Shown here: piece after piece, positions 35,237 to 47,822 of the stretch | How the letters are laid out: each line of letters opens with the position of its first letter | Position numbering within the stretch: the stretch's first letter is position 1 | Assembly: GCA_030761205.1 (NCBI GenBank) | Contig: JAULJL010000002.1 | Coordinates: forward strand, 20,563,010-20,627,009 | DNA: 64,000 nucleotides | Reading direction: 5' to 3' | From: Fremontodendron californicum | Lineage: Eukaryota; Streptophyta; Magnoliopsida; Malvales; Malvaceae | The notes under the pieces: generated by a model | Seen by the model: the letters and a program-made list of their open reading frames with translations, nothing else | Told to the model about the DNA's origin: nothing | Databases searched by the model: none | Program-made: the position numbers and the translations under genes

Positions 35237-35990
35237 TTTAGCGTTTATATCCTATATGAATCAAAACAATTAACAGTTGTAATCATTTATGTCTGGTTTT
35301 AATCCTTAAAAGATTATTCTCATTATTTTAACAAAATAATAGCCCTCTTCTACTATTTCGAGAAATTTAACTCTTAAACTTCTTAATGAGCTAGGACCCC
35401 TTTCATTCCGGTATAACCTTGAGTGACTCAACAAGCTATGTTGAAACTAATCGAGTAGGTAACTTAGTTTACTAATTACATCTCTATGCAACTCCTAGAT
35501 CCAAGTAGGTGACAACTCTTTGCCTAAATACATCATAAGCATTTCGCCCAACTATGCCTCTAAATGTCATGTGATCAAGTTTTACGCATCCGAATAACAT
35601 AACACCTAGTTGAGTAAGACCCACCTTCAATAACTCAAACATGTTCATACATAAGTTTGACCTCGAGTGACTCAACAAGCCTCCAATGGAAGAACTCTGG
35701 TTATCTTGTTATGATGGTGGAAGGTAACTTATCATGCGTAACATGGACTCAATATAATTTAATGAGGGATTTCATTTAACTTTTATATAGGTCTCATTGA
35801 TTTGATACTTGATTGACATGCATAGCATTCATTCAATTACATACATCGCATATACATAATTCAAAATAAATCGATCACATGCAATCTACTAGGATGATTA
35901 TGGACTTTATTCTAGTCTAGTTTCCTTGAGCCATTAGAAAACTAGTTGGTCAAATTCCTAGGGGCTACCATACATAATCTTTGAAAGCTT
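35237..35990 (-). other. Copia gag leader, copy 1
   Basis: Non-coding 5' leader between an LTR-like segment and gag. It contains a ~200-bp partly open stretch (35484-35678) with no recognised domain, and a repeated ttgagtgactcaacaag / ctcgagtgactcaacaag motif at about 35420 and 35663. No iMet-type PBS was found. Confidence 0.45.
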
Positions 35991-36525
35991 TGTTGGTAAT
36001 CCTTGGTCGCTTCTTCTTGGCACCTTATCTCCTTACAAACTTGGAATTTATATAAATTATACTTCCTATCCTAAATCTAAATCTATAAAGAATATAATAG
36101 TTACATTGCTTTATCAGAAACCTCGAGTTACAATCGAGGGGAGTTAGATGAGAAGAGAATTTACAACTCCGGAATGAAAAAGAGAAGGCAAGGTGCGTAG
36201 ACCCTATTTATAAAATACCAATAAGAAAATTCAACCATACATTCCCTAGTCATACTAAGGTCTAGTCCATAACCATCCTTCATGCATACATAATCATATT
36301 ATAAGCATGAAATTAAAAACATGCACAGTCAATAGCACTTGGTGATCTTGTGTACTATTTGCATACAATGTCACAAACAAATTTAAGACAATTTATCAAA
36401 TCATTCTAGCAATTTCGGTTCCAACTATTAAAACACTTTTAATAACATCTTAACAATTAAGAAGGCTCTCTTGAAATCGATCTTTACCTAACTTTTAGGT
36501 TGCTTGTCTTAATTAGGACATAACA
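35991..36525 (-). mobile_element. Candidate 535-bp LTR (minus), copy 1
   Basis: The minus strand starts tgttatgtcctaattaag and ends ggattaccaaca, giving TGTT...AACA termini. It contains a TATA box (TATAAATAG, 36204-36212 on the minus strand) followed by a plausible transcribed part. It lies upstream of the copia gag as a 5' LTR would, yet is unrelated to the 2.2-kb LTR on the other side. The boundaries are inferred from termini only. Confidence 0.45.
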
Positions 36526-36671
36526 TTCTAGCATGCTTAAAAGAAATATCAATTGGCAACTTAGATAGGGTTGCCAGGGGCAATACATTTAATGAAGAAC
36601 CATTATCTAGAAGCACCCTTGGTAGTATATGCCCCTTGCAAGTGGTTGTTATGTGAAGAGCCTTTGTGGAC
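36526..36671. other. Short flank of the downstream Tat insertion, copy 1
   Basis: Unassigned sequence. A 33-codon open stretch (from about 36571, plus) is uninterrupted up to the LTR at 36672 in both copies but matches nothing I recognise. It is the original target-side sequence of the Tat LTR. Confidence 0.4.
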
Positions 36672-36754
36672 TGTAGACACCGGATTTTATCCGAGTTTTA
36701 TTTTTTTATTAAAAGAAAAAACAAAAAAAAGGAAAAATCAAAAAATCAAAAAAA
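36672..36754 (+). mobile_element. Truncated Tat LTR start (83 bp) at the duplication junction
   Basis: tgtagacaccggattttatc and the A-rich sequence after it match 53191-53273, with the same 5' flank (cctttgtggac). At about 36755 the LTR stops inside a poly-A run and minisatellite monomers begin. This is the scar of the tandem duplication. Confidence 0.92.
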
Positions 36755-38446
36755 AAAAAAAACAGAATGAATTCGATTTAAAACAAAAGGAAATACCTCA
36801 ACGATGGTCACGAGGCTTGACTCATTTGATAAAACAAAATGAGTTCGATTTAAAACAAAAGGAAATACCTTGACGATGGTCTCGAGGTTTGACTTATTCG
36901 ATAAAACAGAATGAATTCGATTTAAAACAAAAGGAAATACCTCGACGATGGTCTCGAGGCTCGACTCATTATATAAAACAGAATGCATTTGATTTAAAAC
37001 AAAAGGAAATACCTCATCAATAGTCTCGGGGCTCGACTCATTTGGTAAAATAGAATGAATTCGATTTAAAACAAAAGGAAATACCTCAACGATGGTCTCG
37101 AGGCTCGACTCATTTGATAGAACAGAATGAATTCGATTTAAAACAAAAGGAAATACCTCAACGATGGTCTCGAGGCTCGACTCATTTGATAGAAAAGAAT
37201 GAATTCGATTTAAAACAAAAGAAAATACCTCGACGATGGTCTCGAGGCTCGACTCATTTGATAAAAAAGAATGAATTTGATTTAAAACAAAGGGAAATAC
37301 CTTAACAATAGTCTCAGGGCTCGACTCTTTTGGTAAAATAGAATGAATTCGATTTAAAACAAAAGCAAATACCTCAACGATGGTCTCGAGGCTCGACTCA
37401 TTTGATAGAACATAATGAATTCGATTTAAAACAAAAAGGAATACCTCGACGATGGTCTCGAGGCTCGACTCATTTGATAAAATAGAATGAAGTCGATTAA
37501 AACAAAAGGAAATACCTCAGCGATGGTCTCGAAGCTCGACTCATTTGATAGAACAGAATGAATTCGATTTAAAACAAAAGAGAATACCTCGACGATGGTC
37601 TCGAGGCTCGACTCATTTGATAAAACAGAATGAATTCAATTTAAAACAAAATGAAATACCTCGACGATGGTCTCGAGGCTTGACTCATTTGATAAAACAA
37701 AATGAATTCGATTTAAAACAAAAGGAAATACCTCGACGATGGTCTCGAGGCTCGAATCAAAAAATAGAATGAATTTGATATAAAACAAAAGGAAATACCT
37801 CGACGATGGTCTCGAGGCTCAACTCATTTGATAAAACAGAATGAATTCGAGTTAAAACAAAAGGAAATACTTTGACGATGGTCCCGAGGGTCGACTCATT
37901 TGATAAAATGGGATGAATTCGATTTAAAACATAAGGAAATACCTCGGCGATGGTATCGAGGCTCGACTCACTTGGTAAAATAGAATGAATTCGATTTAAA
38001 ACAAAAGGGAATACCTCGACGATGGTCTCGATGCTCGACTCATTTGATAAAACAGAATGAATTCGATTTAAAACAAAAGGAAATACCTCGACGATGGTCT
38101 TGAGGCTTGACTCATTTAAAAAACAGAATGAATTCGATTTAAAACAAAAGGGAATACCTCGACGATGGTTTTGAGGCTCGACTCATTTGATAAAACAAAA
38201 AGAATTCGATTTAGAACAAAAGGAAATACCTCGACGATGGTCTCAAGGCTTCACTCATTTAATAAAACAGAATGAATTCGATTTAAAACAAAAGGGAATA
38301 CCTTGACAATGGTCTCGAGGCTCGATTCATTTTATAAAACAGAATGAATTTGATTTAAAACAATAGGAAATACCTCGACGATGGTCTCGAGGCTCGACTC
38401 ATTTGATAAAACAGAATGAATTCGATTTAAAACAAAAGGAAATACT
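36755..38446. repeat. 72-bp minisatellite, copy 2 (~23 copies)
   Basis: Same monomer as the array at 18868-21735 and the same order of variant monomers as 20046-21735. The 791-bp higher-order block is present once. Confidence 0.93.
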
Positions 38447-38782
38447 AAGAATGATAATTTTAATTTAAAAATGAAAGGAACATACCTCTACGGTGATCTT
38501 GAGGCTCGACTGATTTGAGAAGTAGAACGAGTTCGATTTGGGGAGCCAAAGTTTTCCTGATTCCTACAGTGTTAACTAAATGCAATGATGAGAATGACAT
38601 GCTTTGCAAATGCTTGTATGTTTCCTAAGAATGAATGAAATCAAATGATTGTGTCATGATTTCTAATCCATGGTTTCTTTGAGGTTCACAGATTATCTGA
38701 CTTCATGACGGAGTCTTCAATTGTTCACTGATGCCCCGCTTAAGGAACCTTTCTCTCAAGATAACTTGTCAAACAGTCTTTC

Positions 38783-39235
38783 TTGATACAAATGTCTTAA
38801 ATTGATGCAAATGCTTCTAAATGCAGATTTAGATATTAAATAAGATGTAAATGCTTCATGGTGCAGATACAAATGTCTTGAATTGATACAAATGCTTCTT
38901 GATGCAGGTGCAGATGTCTTGGATTGATGCAAATGCTTCTAAATGCAGGTGCAGATGTCTTGGATTGATGCAAATGCTTCTAAATGCAGATGCAGATGTC
39001 TTGGATTAATGCAAATGCTTCTAAATGCAGGTGCAAATTTCTTGGATTGATGCAAATGCTTCTAAATGCAGATGGAGATATTGAGTAAGATGCAAATGCT
39101 TCATGGTGCAAATGCAAACCTTATTAAAGAAATGAGTGATCATGAATGATGCAAATGCTTCTAAATGTAGATGCAGATATTGAATAAGATGCAAATGCTT
39201 CATGGTGCAAATACAAAGCTTAATAAAGAAATGAG
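38783..39235. repeat. ~41-bp minisatellite, copy 2
   Basis: Same units as at 22070-22520, with a few substitutions. Confidence 0.8.
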
Positions 39236-39991
39236 TGATCATGAATGACGCAAATTCCCTTGATCGTTTTTGGCTTAGCCTTTCCCATTCATTTTTCCTC
39301 TTCAAATCAGAGTATATCTTTCACTCCTTTTTCAATCTTTGGCTAATCTCTTGCCCCAATAGTTTTCAAAATCTTATCAACAGAAATCTGTTTGCTAAGT
39401 TCTATTTCTTCTTTTGATATTTGGAAGTCAAGGTTAACCCTAGTAGTTTCACACTTTTGGGTTAGAAAAACCCTTATCTCATGAAAACATCAAAAATGGG
39501 TGTTTCAAAAATATTTTTATTTTCCTTTTTTGAAAAACAATTTTGCTTATTTAATGATAACTTCTGAGCCAAAATATTAACTCCACAGTGTGTGATGTAC
39601 GAATCTTTTGAAGACTGATGATCACTGTTAGAAATTTCCCTAAGTGTCAATTTGGGTTTTTTCAATTTGAATTGACAAGGCTTGGTACAACAAGATTTTG
39701 GTTTTTCCATGAAAACTTCACAACAAAAATGTATGTCCCTTCTAGGCTCACAAATGGAACAGATTTTATAGATCATGAATTCATTGAGAACCAAACAAAT
39801 TCAACATTCTTTAGTTTCCATATCAAGGTATTTTGACAAGCGTCAAGATTGGCCAGGATGTTTAAACCGAAAAATTTAATTTTGGAGGGAAAAAAGTTCC
39901 ACTTTTTGAAAACAATCCTCCGAATGAGAGTTGTCAATTTGGGAGATTCGAGAATTCCTAGATGTTCCTCGATGTCCACTTCTTCTAATTC

Positions 39992-40029
39992 ACTCTAGAC
40001 CGCCCATTTTTGGGTTTTTGCCCTAGAGT
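39992..40029 (-). other. Conserved Tat 3' UTR stem-loop (copy 2, minus)
   Basis: Identical arms and loop to 23279-23316 (ACTCTAG at 39992, CTAGAGT at 40023). Confidence 0.65.
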
Positions 40030-41693
40030 CCCATTCTTTCCATTTTTTTTTCTTTTCTTTTTTTGTTGTTGTTGTTGTTGTTTAATGATGCATTTGAGAA
40101 TTCCAAATTATTCCTTAGTGAAATGATAATTCAATGAGATTGGATAAAATCTGAGGAAGACCTTTCAAATTAAATATTCATGCTTGATCAAAATGGACTT
40201 TTAAAGCACGTAATGTAGGCCATGGCTCAGGGTTCAGAAAGAAAGGATAAATAGGCCCAAAATCTGTGTTTGAGGGTAATCAGATCAAGGATCATTTCTT
40301 GAGGAAGATTTCTTTTTGAAGCATTTATCCCTTTTTGGACTTTTCATTCCTTTTTGAATTTTGCTCTTTTCCTTTTTTTTGGTTTTGGCTTTTATTTGCC
40401 ATACCTTTTCACACTTCTTTTTTTGTTCTATTTTTTTCTTGCATCTTTATTTTGACAGAGTGAATCCATATTTATTGGGGATCAATTTGCTTTATATTTT
40501 TCTTTGAGTTAGGACTCATTTCTGAGTGATCTTTGAGAAGATCTTTCCTTGTATTTGCCCTCCAGTGTAGAGGGTGATCCTTGATCAGGATTCAAAGAAG
40601 AAAGAATTCTTTTTGCTCAAAATGGGTGACTATGGATAATTTCTTTTTTGTGAAAGGGATATGAAAGATGGCCATTCATCATATCAAGCATAAACATTCT
40701 CATTGAAAAGCAATCCCCAGGGGAAATAGATTATCAAAATTTCATTTTACACTTTGGAAACATCCGAATTCTCATATGCAAGATATCACAATTTTTCTTC
40801 TTTTTTTTCGCATGCCCCAATGATTCATGCATTAGTCTATCCTTATTCACCATGTATTCATCATTTCCACATATGATGTCCCAATTTGATTAACCATGAG
40901 AATTTGTATCAACGAGGAACATAGCAAGTCTAGGTCTATTTTGAAAAGGCTAAGTTTCAAATCTGAGTTCTTTAAAAAGACAAGGAAAATATGATCCAAA
41001 AACAGGTTTTCTCTGGGACATTGGGATAATCTAGTTTAATTATTGTGCCCCAGGGTGTCAATCATGAAGTGATGTTTGGGAAATTAGTGTTTTGTGGTTA
41101 TTGGAAAAGGCATCAATGGTTTTAGCACAATCTTGACACACATCCAATTACCAAGATCTAGATTCTTGAAAGAATGTCTCATTTGTTTGAATTTCAAGGA
41201 GTTCGAAATTTTTTCAAAAAGTTCGTTCCTTTGTTCATAGCCTAGATTAGGTTTTACATCTTTGCTTATTCTGCAATGACAATGGTTTGAAGTTTAATCA
41301 TTTATATCCCTTGAAGCATTAGGTCTTTCAAATGGTCTTTGTTTAAGGGATTTAGGTATAGGATAACCCAAAAGAGAAAGGAAAAGTATTGTGTCACTTC
41401 TAAAAATGATCATCAATATTCTCGAGAGTGCCCATTACTCCCTGTGAAAACCCCCTTATTATTGTTTACCACACATTTCCCCAAAGTTTCATTTGTTTTT
41501 GCAAATTCAAATTATTGCTAAAAATAGAATGAACACAAAATATTTAAATTCAAAGTTTATTTCATGTAGATGTCAACATGAGACAAGTGCTTCTATCATT
41601 AAAGTGCATAGAACTACATGCATCAGAATGCTCCTAATGACATACTTCCATAGATAATAATTTTCCTCCTTAAAACCCTACGAAGATATTGAT

Positions 41694-43522
41694 TTACGAC
41701 AACACAGACTTCCAATATTTGATAAGCTCTGAAGTTAAAATGCCATTGCGAAAAAGACCTTCCACCATTTCCTTTAGTTGTCTGCATTCTTCAGTCGAAT
41801 GCCTAATTGCCCCCATGTGATACTCACACTTGCTGTTAGGGTCATAACTCCTTGCTGATGGGTTTGGAGCTGCTTTCAAAGGCACAGGGTGAGGTACTGA
41901 TTTTTTATCAGTATTGATAGCAGGTCAGGGATTGGGATCAGAATCTTCTCTTGGTTATCCCATGGTTGTTTTTGGGAACGGGGTCTTTCATGACACTTGG
42001 GCTTCCCATCTTCAAAACTTATCGAACCAGCCTTGATGAAATCCCTGACTTTGTACTTCAAAATGGGGTAGTTCTCCGTTGAGTGGCCTTGATTTCCAAA
42101 ACGGGGGTTGGATGGGTTTCACTGGCGCTCGAGCAAGGAGTCGGTTTTCGACAAGCTGGGGTAATAACTCAGAGTAAGGGATGGATAATGGCTAAAACTC
42201 ATCTCTTTTCCGAATGTCCTTTGATTTTCCGTGGCTGGCCTGAGGTTGGAGATTTGTCAAATAATTACTTTGAGAAGACATCGAGTATAAGTAAGGATCT
42301 CGATACACATTGTTCATGGAAGGGTAGAACTGATGGTACATGGGTTGTAGAGGATATGTGACAAAGCTTCCCATCTGTTGCCCACAATAGGTTATGGATT
42401 GGATATCTTTTCCTTTTCTTTGGGGTTCCCAATTTCCTTTGCTACCGGATGTCTTCCCTACTTTGAGCTTTCCTTTTTTGTCTGTCTCCTTCATTATCTC
42501 CTTAGGAATTATCCTGCCCGTAGAGTATTTCGTGGCATTACTAGCGTGCTCATCATAGCATGGGGCCTACAGTGTACTTGCAAATAGGACAACAACTTTT
42601 TTTTCAGTTAAGGGCGGCTGTACCTGGGCTGCTATATCTCTCCATCTGCGAGAATACTCTTCGAAGCTTTCAGTGGCTGTCTTTCTCATGTTTTGCAAAA
42701 AGAGACGGTCTGGCAACATGTCAATCACATACTCGTATTGGTTATAAAAAGCCTTAGCCAAATCACTCCAGGAACGAATCTGATCCTTACTCAGCTGGTT
42801 ATACCATATGCTTGCAGATCCTCTGAGGCTATCAAGAAAACAATGGATCAATAACTTATCATTATCCGCATGGCTCAACATCCTCTGGCAGAAAATTTTG
42901 AGGTGGGTCATTGGATCAGTTGTCCCATCATATATCTCGAAGATGGGAACCTCGAATTCTGGTGGAATGGCTACATCAGGGACCAAGCAAAGTTCTTTTG
43001 GATCTACGCTCCCAAATTCATATGTGCTTTCTACTGTCCTGAGCCTTTTATTTGACAGCTGATACCTGACTATATCTTGTGGTTGTATGCCTTGAAAATT
43101 TTTCCCTTTAATTGCTGTTACCTCACACGAGCAAGAAAAGCAATTCCTCGAATTATTTCCCAAGACTTTTGATTTTCCTTTTGCAGTAGAACTCTCATCC
43201 TGTCCCCTTTCTTTGACAATTAGCTCTATTAACTTAATTGTTTGCTCTGGGATCCCTTTCCGAACTTTAATCACTTCTTTCTCCATCTCTTGCTGAACCT
43301 GTTCTATTCTTTTCATTCTAGCCAAATTCTTAGCCTCCATGACTCTTTCTTCCTCAGTAGAATCTTCAACATGCCCCTTGCCTTTGACAATGATGGACAT
43401 CAATTCTATCATTTTAGCCATTTGTTCTTGGTAATCTTTCTAATTTTTGTTCAGCCTTTCTTGTGTTTCCTGCAGAGCCTGTCTCATTCTTTCCATTTCA
43501 TCTGAATTTTTGCCTTCCATGA
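41694..43522 (-). pseudogene. gag: Tat-type gag of element A, copy 2, with internal deletion
   Basis: Counterpart of 24796-27010. Here the N-terminal and capsid parts form one 284-codon open frame (42567-43421). The C-terminal part has lost about 385 bp at about 42100, removing the first zinc module and the first half of the second. Only the third module (about 41784-41828, CEYHMGAIRHSTEEC) and the tail of the second remain. The stop after ASTL at 42567 and the frameshift near 41880 are shared with copy 1 and so predate the duplication. An early stop near 43440 separates the first codons. Confidence 0.85.
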
Positions 43523-45460
43523 ATCCTGGCAATGTTGAATATATTCTTAGTGACTCATATACCTCTGATTTGAAAAAGATCTCTTTGAAAGCTCTTAAAG
43601 CTAAGCCAATTTCTATTCCATCCCATTAACGTATTTCATGATGAATAAGCCATGGATGTTATGAATGTAACATGATGCCAATTTAATGCATACAAGTCAA
43701 TGTACAAATATATACAATGATTGACCATGCAAATTTCAGATGTATTTCCCACTGAATGATCATATACACTATGAATGCAACACGATGTCAATTATGATGC
43801 ATGTAAACAATGAATGATTGACACAGAGTATATACAAAGAAAATTATGCCGACCATGTGTGTCATGAATGCATCCTGATGTTAATATGACAGATTAATGC
43901 ATGAGCATATCATGATGACTATGTATGCCATGAACGCAACCTAATGCCAACAGGATGTATGTAAAGAATAAAAAAATTAATGCATGGATATATACAGAAA
44001 AATCATACTAACTATGAATGCATGAATGTAACCTGATGCCGATCATGATGCACGTAAAGAATAAGCAAATTAATGCATGGATATATACAGAAAAATCATG
44101 CTGGTCATGAATGTATTCTACAATGAATGAGCATGCATGCTTATGACTGTAACATGATATCCATGTGATACATGTAAAGAATTCATAAATTTACACAAGG
44201 GAATGAACAAAAAAAATGACCATGTATATCACAAATGTATTCTACAATGAATGACCATGCATGTTAGGACTGTAACATGATGTCAAAATGATACATGCAA
44301 AGAATAAATGAATTAACACCAAGGTATATACAAAGAAATCAATGACTACACGGAATTGGTGGGACCAAATTTTCATTCAAAAATATCATTATGCAAGATT
44401 TGCCTCTAAATTTAATCTATGATTTTTTGAAACATGTTTTCTCTATGAAAAACCAATCATATTATTTTCAAGAGAATTTTGGGGTAGTGGATCCTACTAT
44501 GGTATCATATCCAAATGTTCATATAACACTACCGGTTTTATGAAATCATCAAATAAGATTATTATCACATCCGTTTATTGCAAAAAATGAGATCAACAAT
44601 ACAACCATAAATGTACATGCTCTATTCACACATGCATGAAATGTGCAAAATACAAAAATGTTTGAAAAAGAATGTTTATAAAAAGCTAGTGAACACTTGC
44701 CCCAACAGTATCCACCCATTTAGGCATCACAAGGCCTTTGGGGCGGATTATCACATTTATTACGGGCGATGTACGTTAATCATTGCCCGATCTACAACCC
44801 TTATTCAGAGTGTAAAATAGGTAACAAAAGGTTTAGAAATGTCCCTCAATCTATCAAAAATTTGGTAGAGCTTCGCCTATGTTGGCTCTTATGGTTCGCT
44901 ATATATGGGTAAACGGTTCTAAAGGCCCCGAATTGCTCCTCACTGTTGCCGATGAAGGCTAGTACGGCACCTCGATAAAAGCGGGTTCAATTCGTTAGAG
45001 TATATTTCCCTAGCCCATGCGGATTGTTAATCACGAAGGCTTAGGTAATTTAGTACTCCATAAGTGTTTCACTAGCCCATGCGGATTGTTAATCACGAAG
45101 GCTTAGTTACTTTGCTCCCACCTAAAAGGATGGAACCCGGGTATAGGTCTCATGATATGAAAATGCATGTGTAGTGTGTGATGAGGAAAAACAATCTTTC
45201 ACCACCTATTCTACAAACCTTATTCTTAACGCCCCAAGAAGATTAAACAACATAAATCATCAATTAATCAATAAATAAATAAATAAATATATGCACCAAA
45301 ATAATCAGAGAACAAAAATAATAGGTATCCACATGAATATGGACATATTTAAAAGCATTTTATTATATTCAAAAATTCATCAAAAGTTATTACGACATCT
45401 TGCAATACATCAAGAGTTAACAGTACACTAAACAAGCAACGAAAAATGATAAGAGAACCT
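43523..45460 (-). other. Tat-type 5' UTR of element A, copy 2
   Basis: Counterpart of 27011-28965, with the same ~93-bp degenerate repeats (about 43640-44340) and the 62-bp duplication (about 45010-45110). No gene is seen. It lacks about 21 bp near 44850 present in copy 1. Confidence 0.65.
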
Positions 45461-45468
45461 TAAGAAGA

Positions 45469-46640
45469 ATGGCAATGGGTTTTGTCTTAGATGGTGAAAT
45501 CCTTTACAAGAAAGGGAAAGACCAAGTTCTGTTGAGATGTGTCATTTCTGCTGAAGCTCAGAGAATCCTCGAAGAGGTCCACAAAGGGATATACGGCACT
45601 CACGCCAGCAGCCACATGCTAGCTAAACAGATTATGAGGGTAGGATACTATTGGCTAACCATGAAAGGGGATTGCTTTAATTATTCCCAAAAATGACATA
45701 AATGCCAGATATATGCCGAGAAGATTCATGTGCTGCCATCGCCGCTGCATGTCATGACAGCTCCATGGCTATTTTCAATGTAGGGAATGGATATGGTCGG
45801 GCCCATTACCCTGAAAGCTTTGAACGGACACCGCTTCATCCTGGTAGCCATAGACTACTTCACAAAAGTGGGTAGAAGCAGCTTCTTATGCCAATGTAAC
45901 AAAGTCAGTGGTGTACAGATTCATCAAGAAAGAGATTTTGTGCCGATATGGACTCTCGAAGAGAATAATTTTGGACAATGCTCACAATCTGAACAATAAG
46001 TTGATGAGGGAAGTATGTACCCAGTTCAAGATCAAACATCATAATTCGGCATCTTATCGTCTCAAAATGAATGAGGCAGTAGAAGCAGCCAATAAGAACA
46101 TCAAGAATATTGTTGAAAAGATGACTGATGTGTACAAAGATTGGCATGAGATCTTGCATTTTGCTCTCCACGCATACCGTACTTCAGTTCGCACATCTAC
46201 GAGTGCCACGCCATTTTCTCTAGTATACGGGATGGAGGCAGTGCTGCCTATTGAGGTTGAAATCCCTTCACTTCGTGTCTTGATGGAAGTAGGCCTAGAA
46301 GAGGCAGAATGGGTTAGAGCACGCTATGAACAGTTGAATCTCATCATGGAGAAAAGGCTGAAGGCGATTTTCCATAGGCAGATGTATCATCATGGAGAAA
46401 AGAATGATCCAAGCCCACAACAAGAAAGTTTGCCCCAGGCAGTTTCGATATGGAGAGTTGGTACTTAGGAAAGTTCTCCCTATTGTGAAAGATCATCGCG
46501 GAAAATGGGCTCCGAAGTGGGAAGGACCCTACGTGGTAAAAAGAGCTTTTTTTGGAGGAGCATTGATCTTAACTCGGATGGACGGTGATGACTTGAGAAA
46601 TTCCGTGAATGCCGATGAATTGAAGAAATACTATGCTTGA
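45469..46640 (+). pseudogene. pol: Tat-type integrase remnant, copy 2
   Basis: Same domains, stops (about 45694 and 45781) and frameshifts as 28978-30149, so the inactivation predates the duplication. It differs at several residues; for example it keeps AIDYFTK where copy 1 has AIYYFTK. In 46392-46640 the C-terminal module is open with sequence upstream of it (VCPRQFRYGELVLRKVLP). Confidence 0.9.
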
Positions 46641-47822
46641 AGAAAGTAAGAAAAAAAAAAAGAAAAAAAGTGTGATACTATACATACGTGAGGATTCGAA
46701 TGACTCCAAATGTAAAAGTGAAAATTCCATGTATCTATTTTTCCTCAGGATTATTTGTCAATGAGAATATTCGTGCTTGATATGAGAAATGGCCACCTTT
46801 CATATTCCTATTACTAAGTAGAAATTATCCCTAGTCACCCCTTTGAGCTATAGGAATTCTTTCTTTCTTTGAAACCTAATCAAGGATCACCCTCCACACT
46901 GGAGGGCAAATGAGAGGAAAAATCTCCTTCAAAAAAAAATTATGGCAAAAAGAGCCATCAAAAAGAAAAAAGAGAAAAAACAAAAAAAAAAGCACAGAAA
47001 AAAATGTGTGAAATCAAAGAATGGGAAATGAAATCCAAGAATAAAAAGAAACAAAAATCAAAGATTCAAAGGAGAAAAGTCCAAAAAGGACGAATGTTTC
47101 AAAAATGAAACCTCCTCATTAAATGATCCTTGATCTGATCACCCTTAAACACATTTTGGGCCTATTTATCCTTTCTTTCTAAACCCGAACCTCGGCCTAC
47201 ATTACGTGCTGTTAAAGTCCATTTTGATCAAGCTTGGGTATTTAATTTGAAAGGTTTTTCTCAGATAAAAATTCTATATTTTGGAATTGTCATTCTTACC
47301 ATGGAAGAATTTAGAATTCTCATATGCATGATGGAATAGAAGAAAGAAAAAAATGAGAAAAATGAAAAAAGATTGTAAAAAGAGAGGTTTAAGCCGAAAA
47401 CCCGAAAAGGGCGACTTAAAATCGAACGAGGGACACTTGGGTTGAAAACCCGTAAAGGGCGGCCCAAGTACTGATCAAAGACTGAATCAATGCTTTGTGT
47501 AAAGGGGGAGAAATTATAAAAAAAAAAAATCAGACAAAACGAGTAAAGCTCAGTCTGAAGCAACAGGAAAGTTGAAAAGTTACCCAAGCAGATGTTTTGC
47601 TCAAAAGTTGTTTTAGAGGAATTAAAGTAGGAGGGGTCCAGGATATTCCGCATCTGGGGCATCTATATTTTTTCTTTACATTTCCTTTTTAATGCTTGAT
47701 ATTCATCTTTGTTATCTAAACTTTTTTGCAATGAACTCTTGCTGGCCCTTTCATGGCATTTAACAATTTCATACCATCTTTATACATGTTCTGATGCATT
47801 TTGAATGTTATCAAATTGAATG
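46641..47822 (+). other. Tat-type 3' UTR (plus), copy 2
   Basis: Counterpart of 30150-31331, non-coding, with the same purine tracts and both stem-loops. It is cut by the copia LTR at 47823. Confidence 0.7.
47388..47469 (+). other. Pair of conserved Tat 3' UTR stem-loops (copy 2)
   Basis: TTTAAG/CTTAAA at 47388-47420 and ACTTGGG/CCCAAGT at 47435-47469. Sequences match 30900-30981. Confidence 0.65.

Larger units (their letters stand above)
20046..36754. repeat. Tandem segmental duplication, copy 1 (~16.7 kb)
   Basis: Every feature from the 72-bp array through the copia remains to the first 83 bp of a Tat LTR recurs in the same order and orientation in 36755-53274. Offsets are about 16.5-16.9 kb and shift only at indels. 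The copy ends at 36754, inside the A-rich start of a Tat LTR fused directly to minisatellite sequence. Confidence 0.93.
38447..41693 (-). other. Tat-type 3' UTR of element A, copy 2
   Basis: Counterpart of 21736-24795, non-coding. It retains the ~165-bp piece with tttgccctccagtgtagagg and gggtgatccttgatcagg that copy 1 lost. This piece aligns with the 3' UTRs at 30400 and 59740, so copy 2 is the ancestral state here. Confidence 0.7.

Noticed and set aside
35484..35678. 64-codon minus-strand ORF in the copia leader
   Set aside because: No domain is recognised, and it is short and identical in kind in both copies only through duplication. It is kept as part of the leader.
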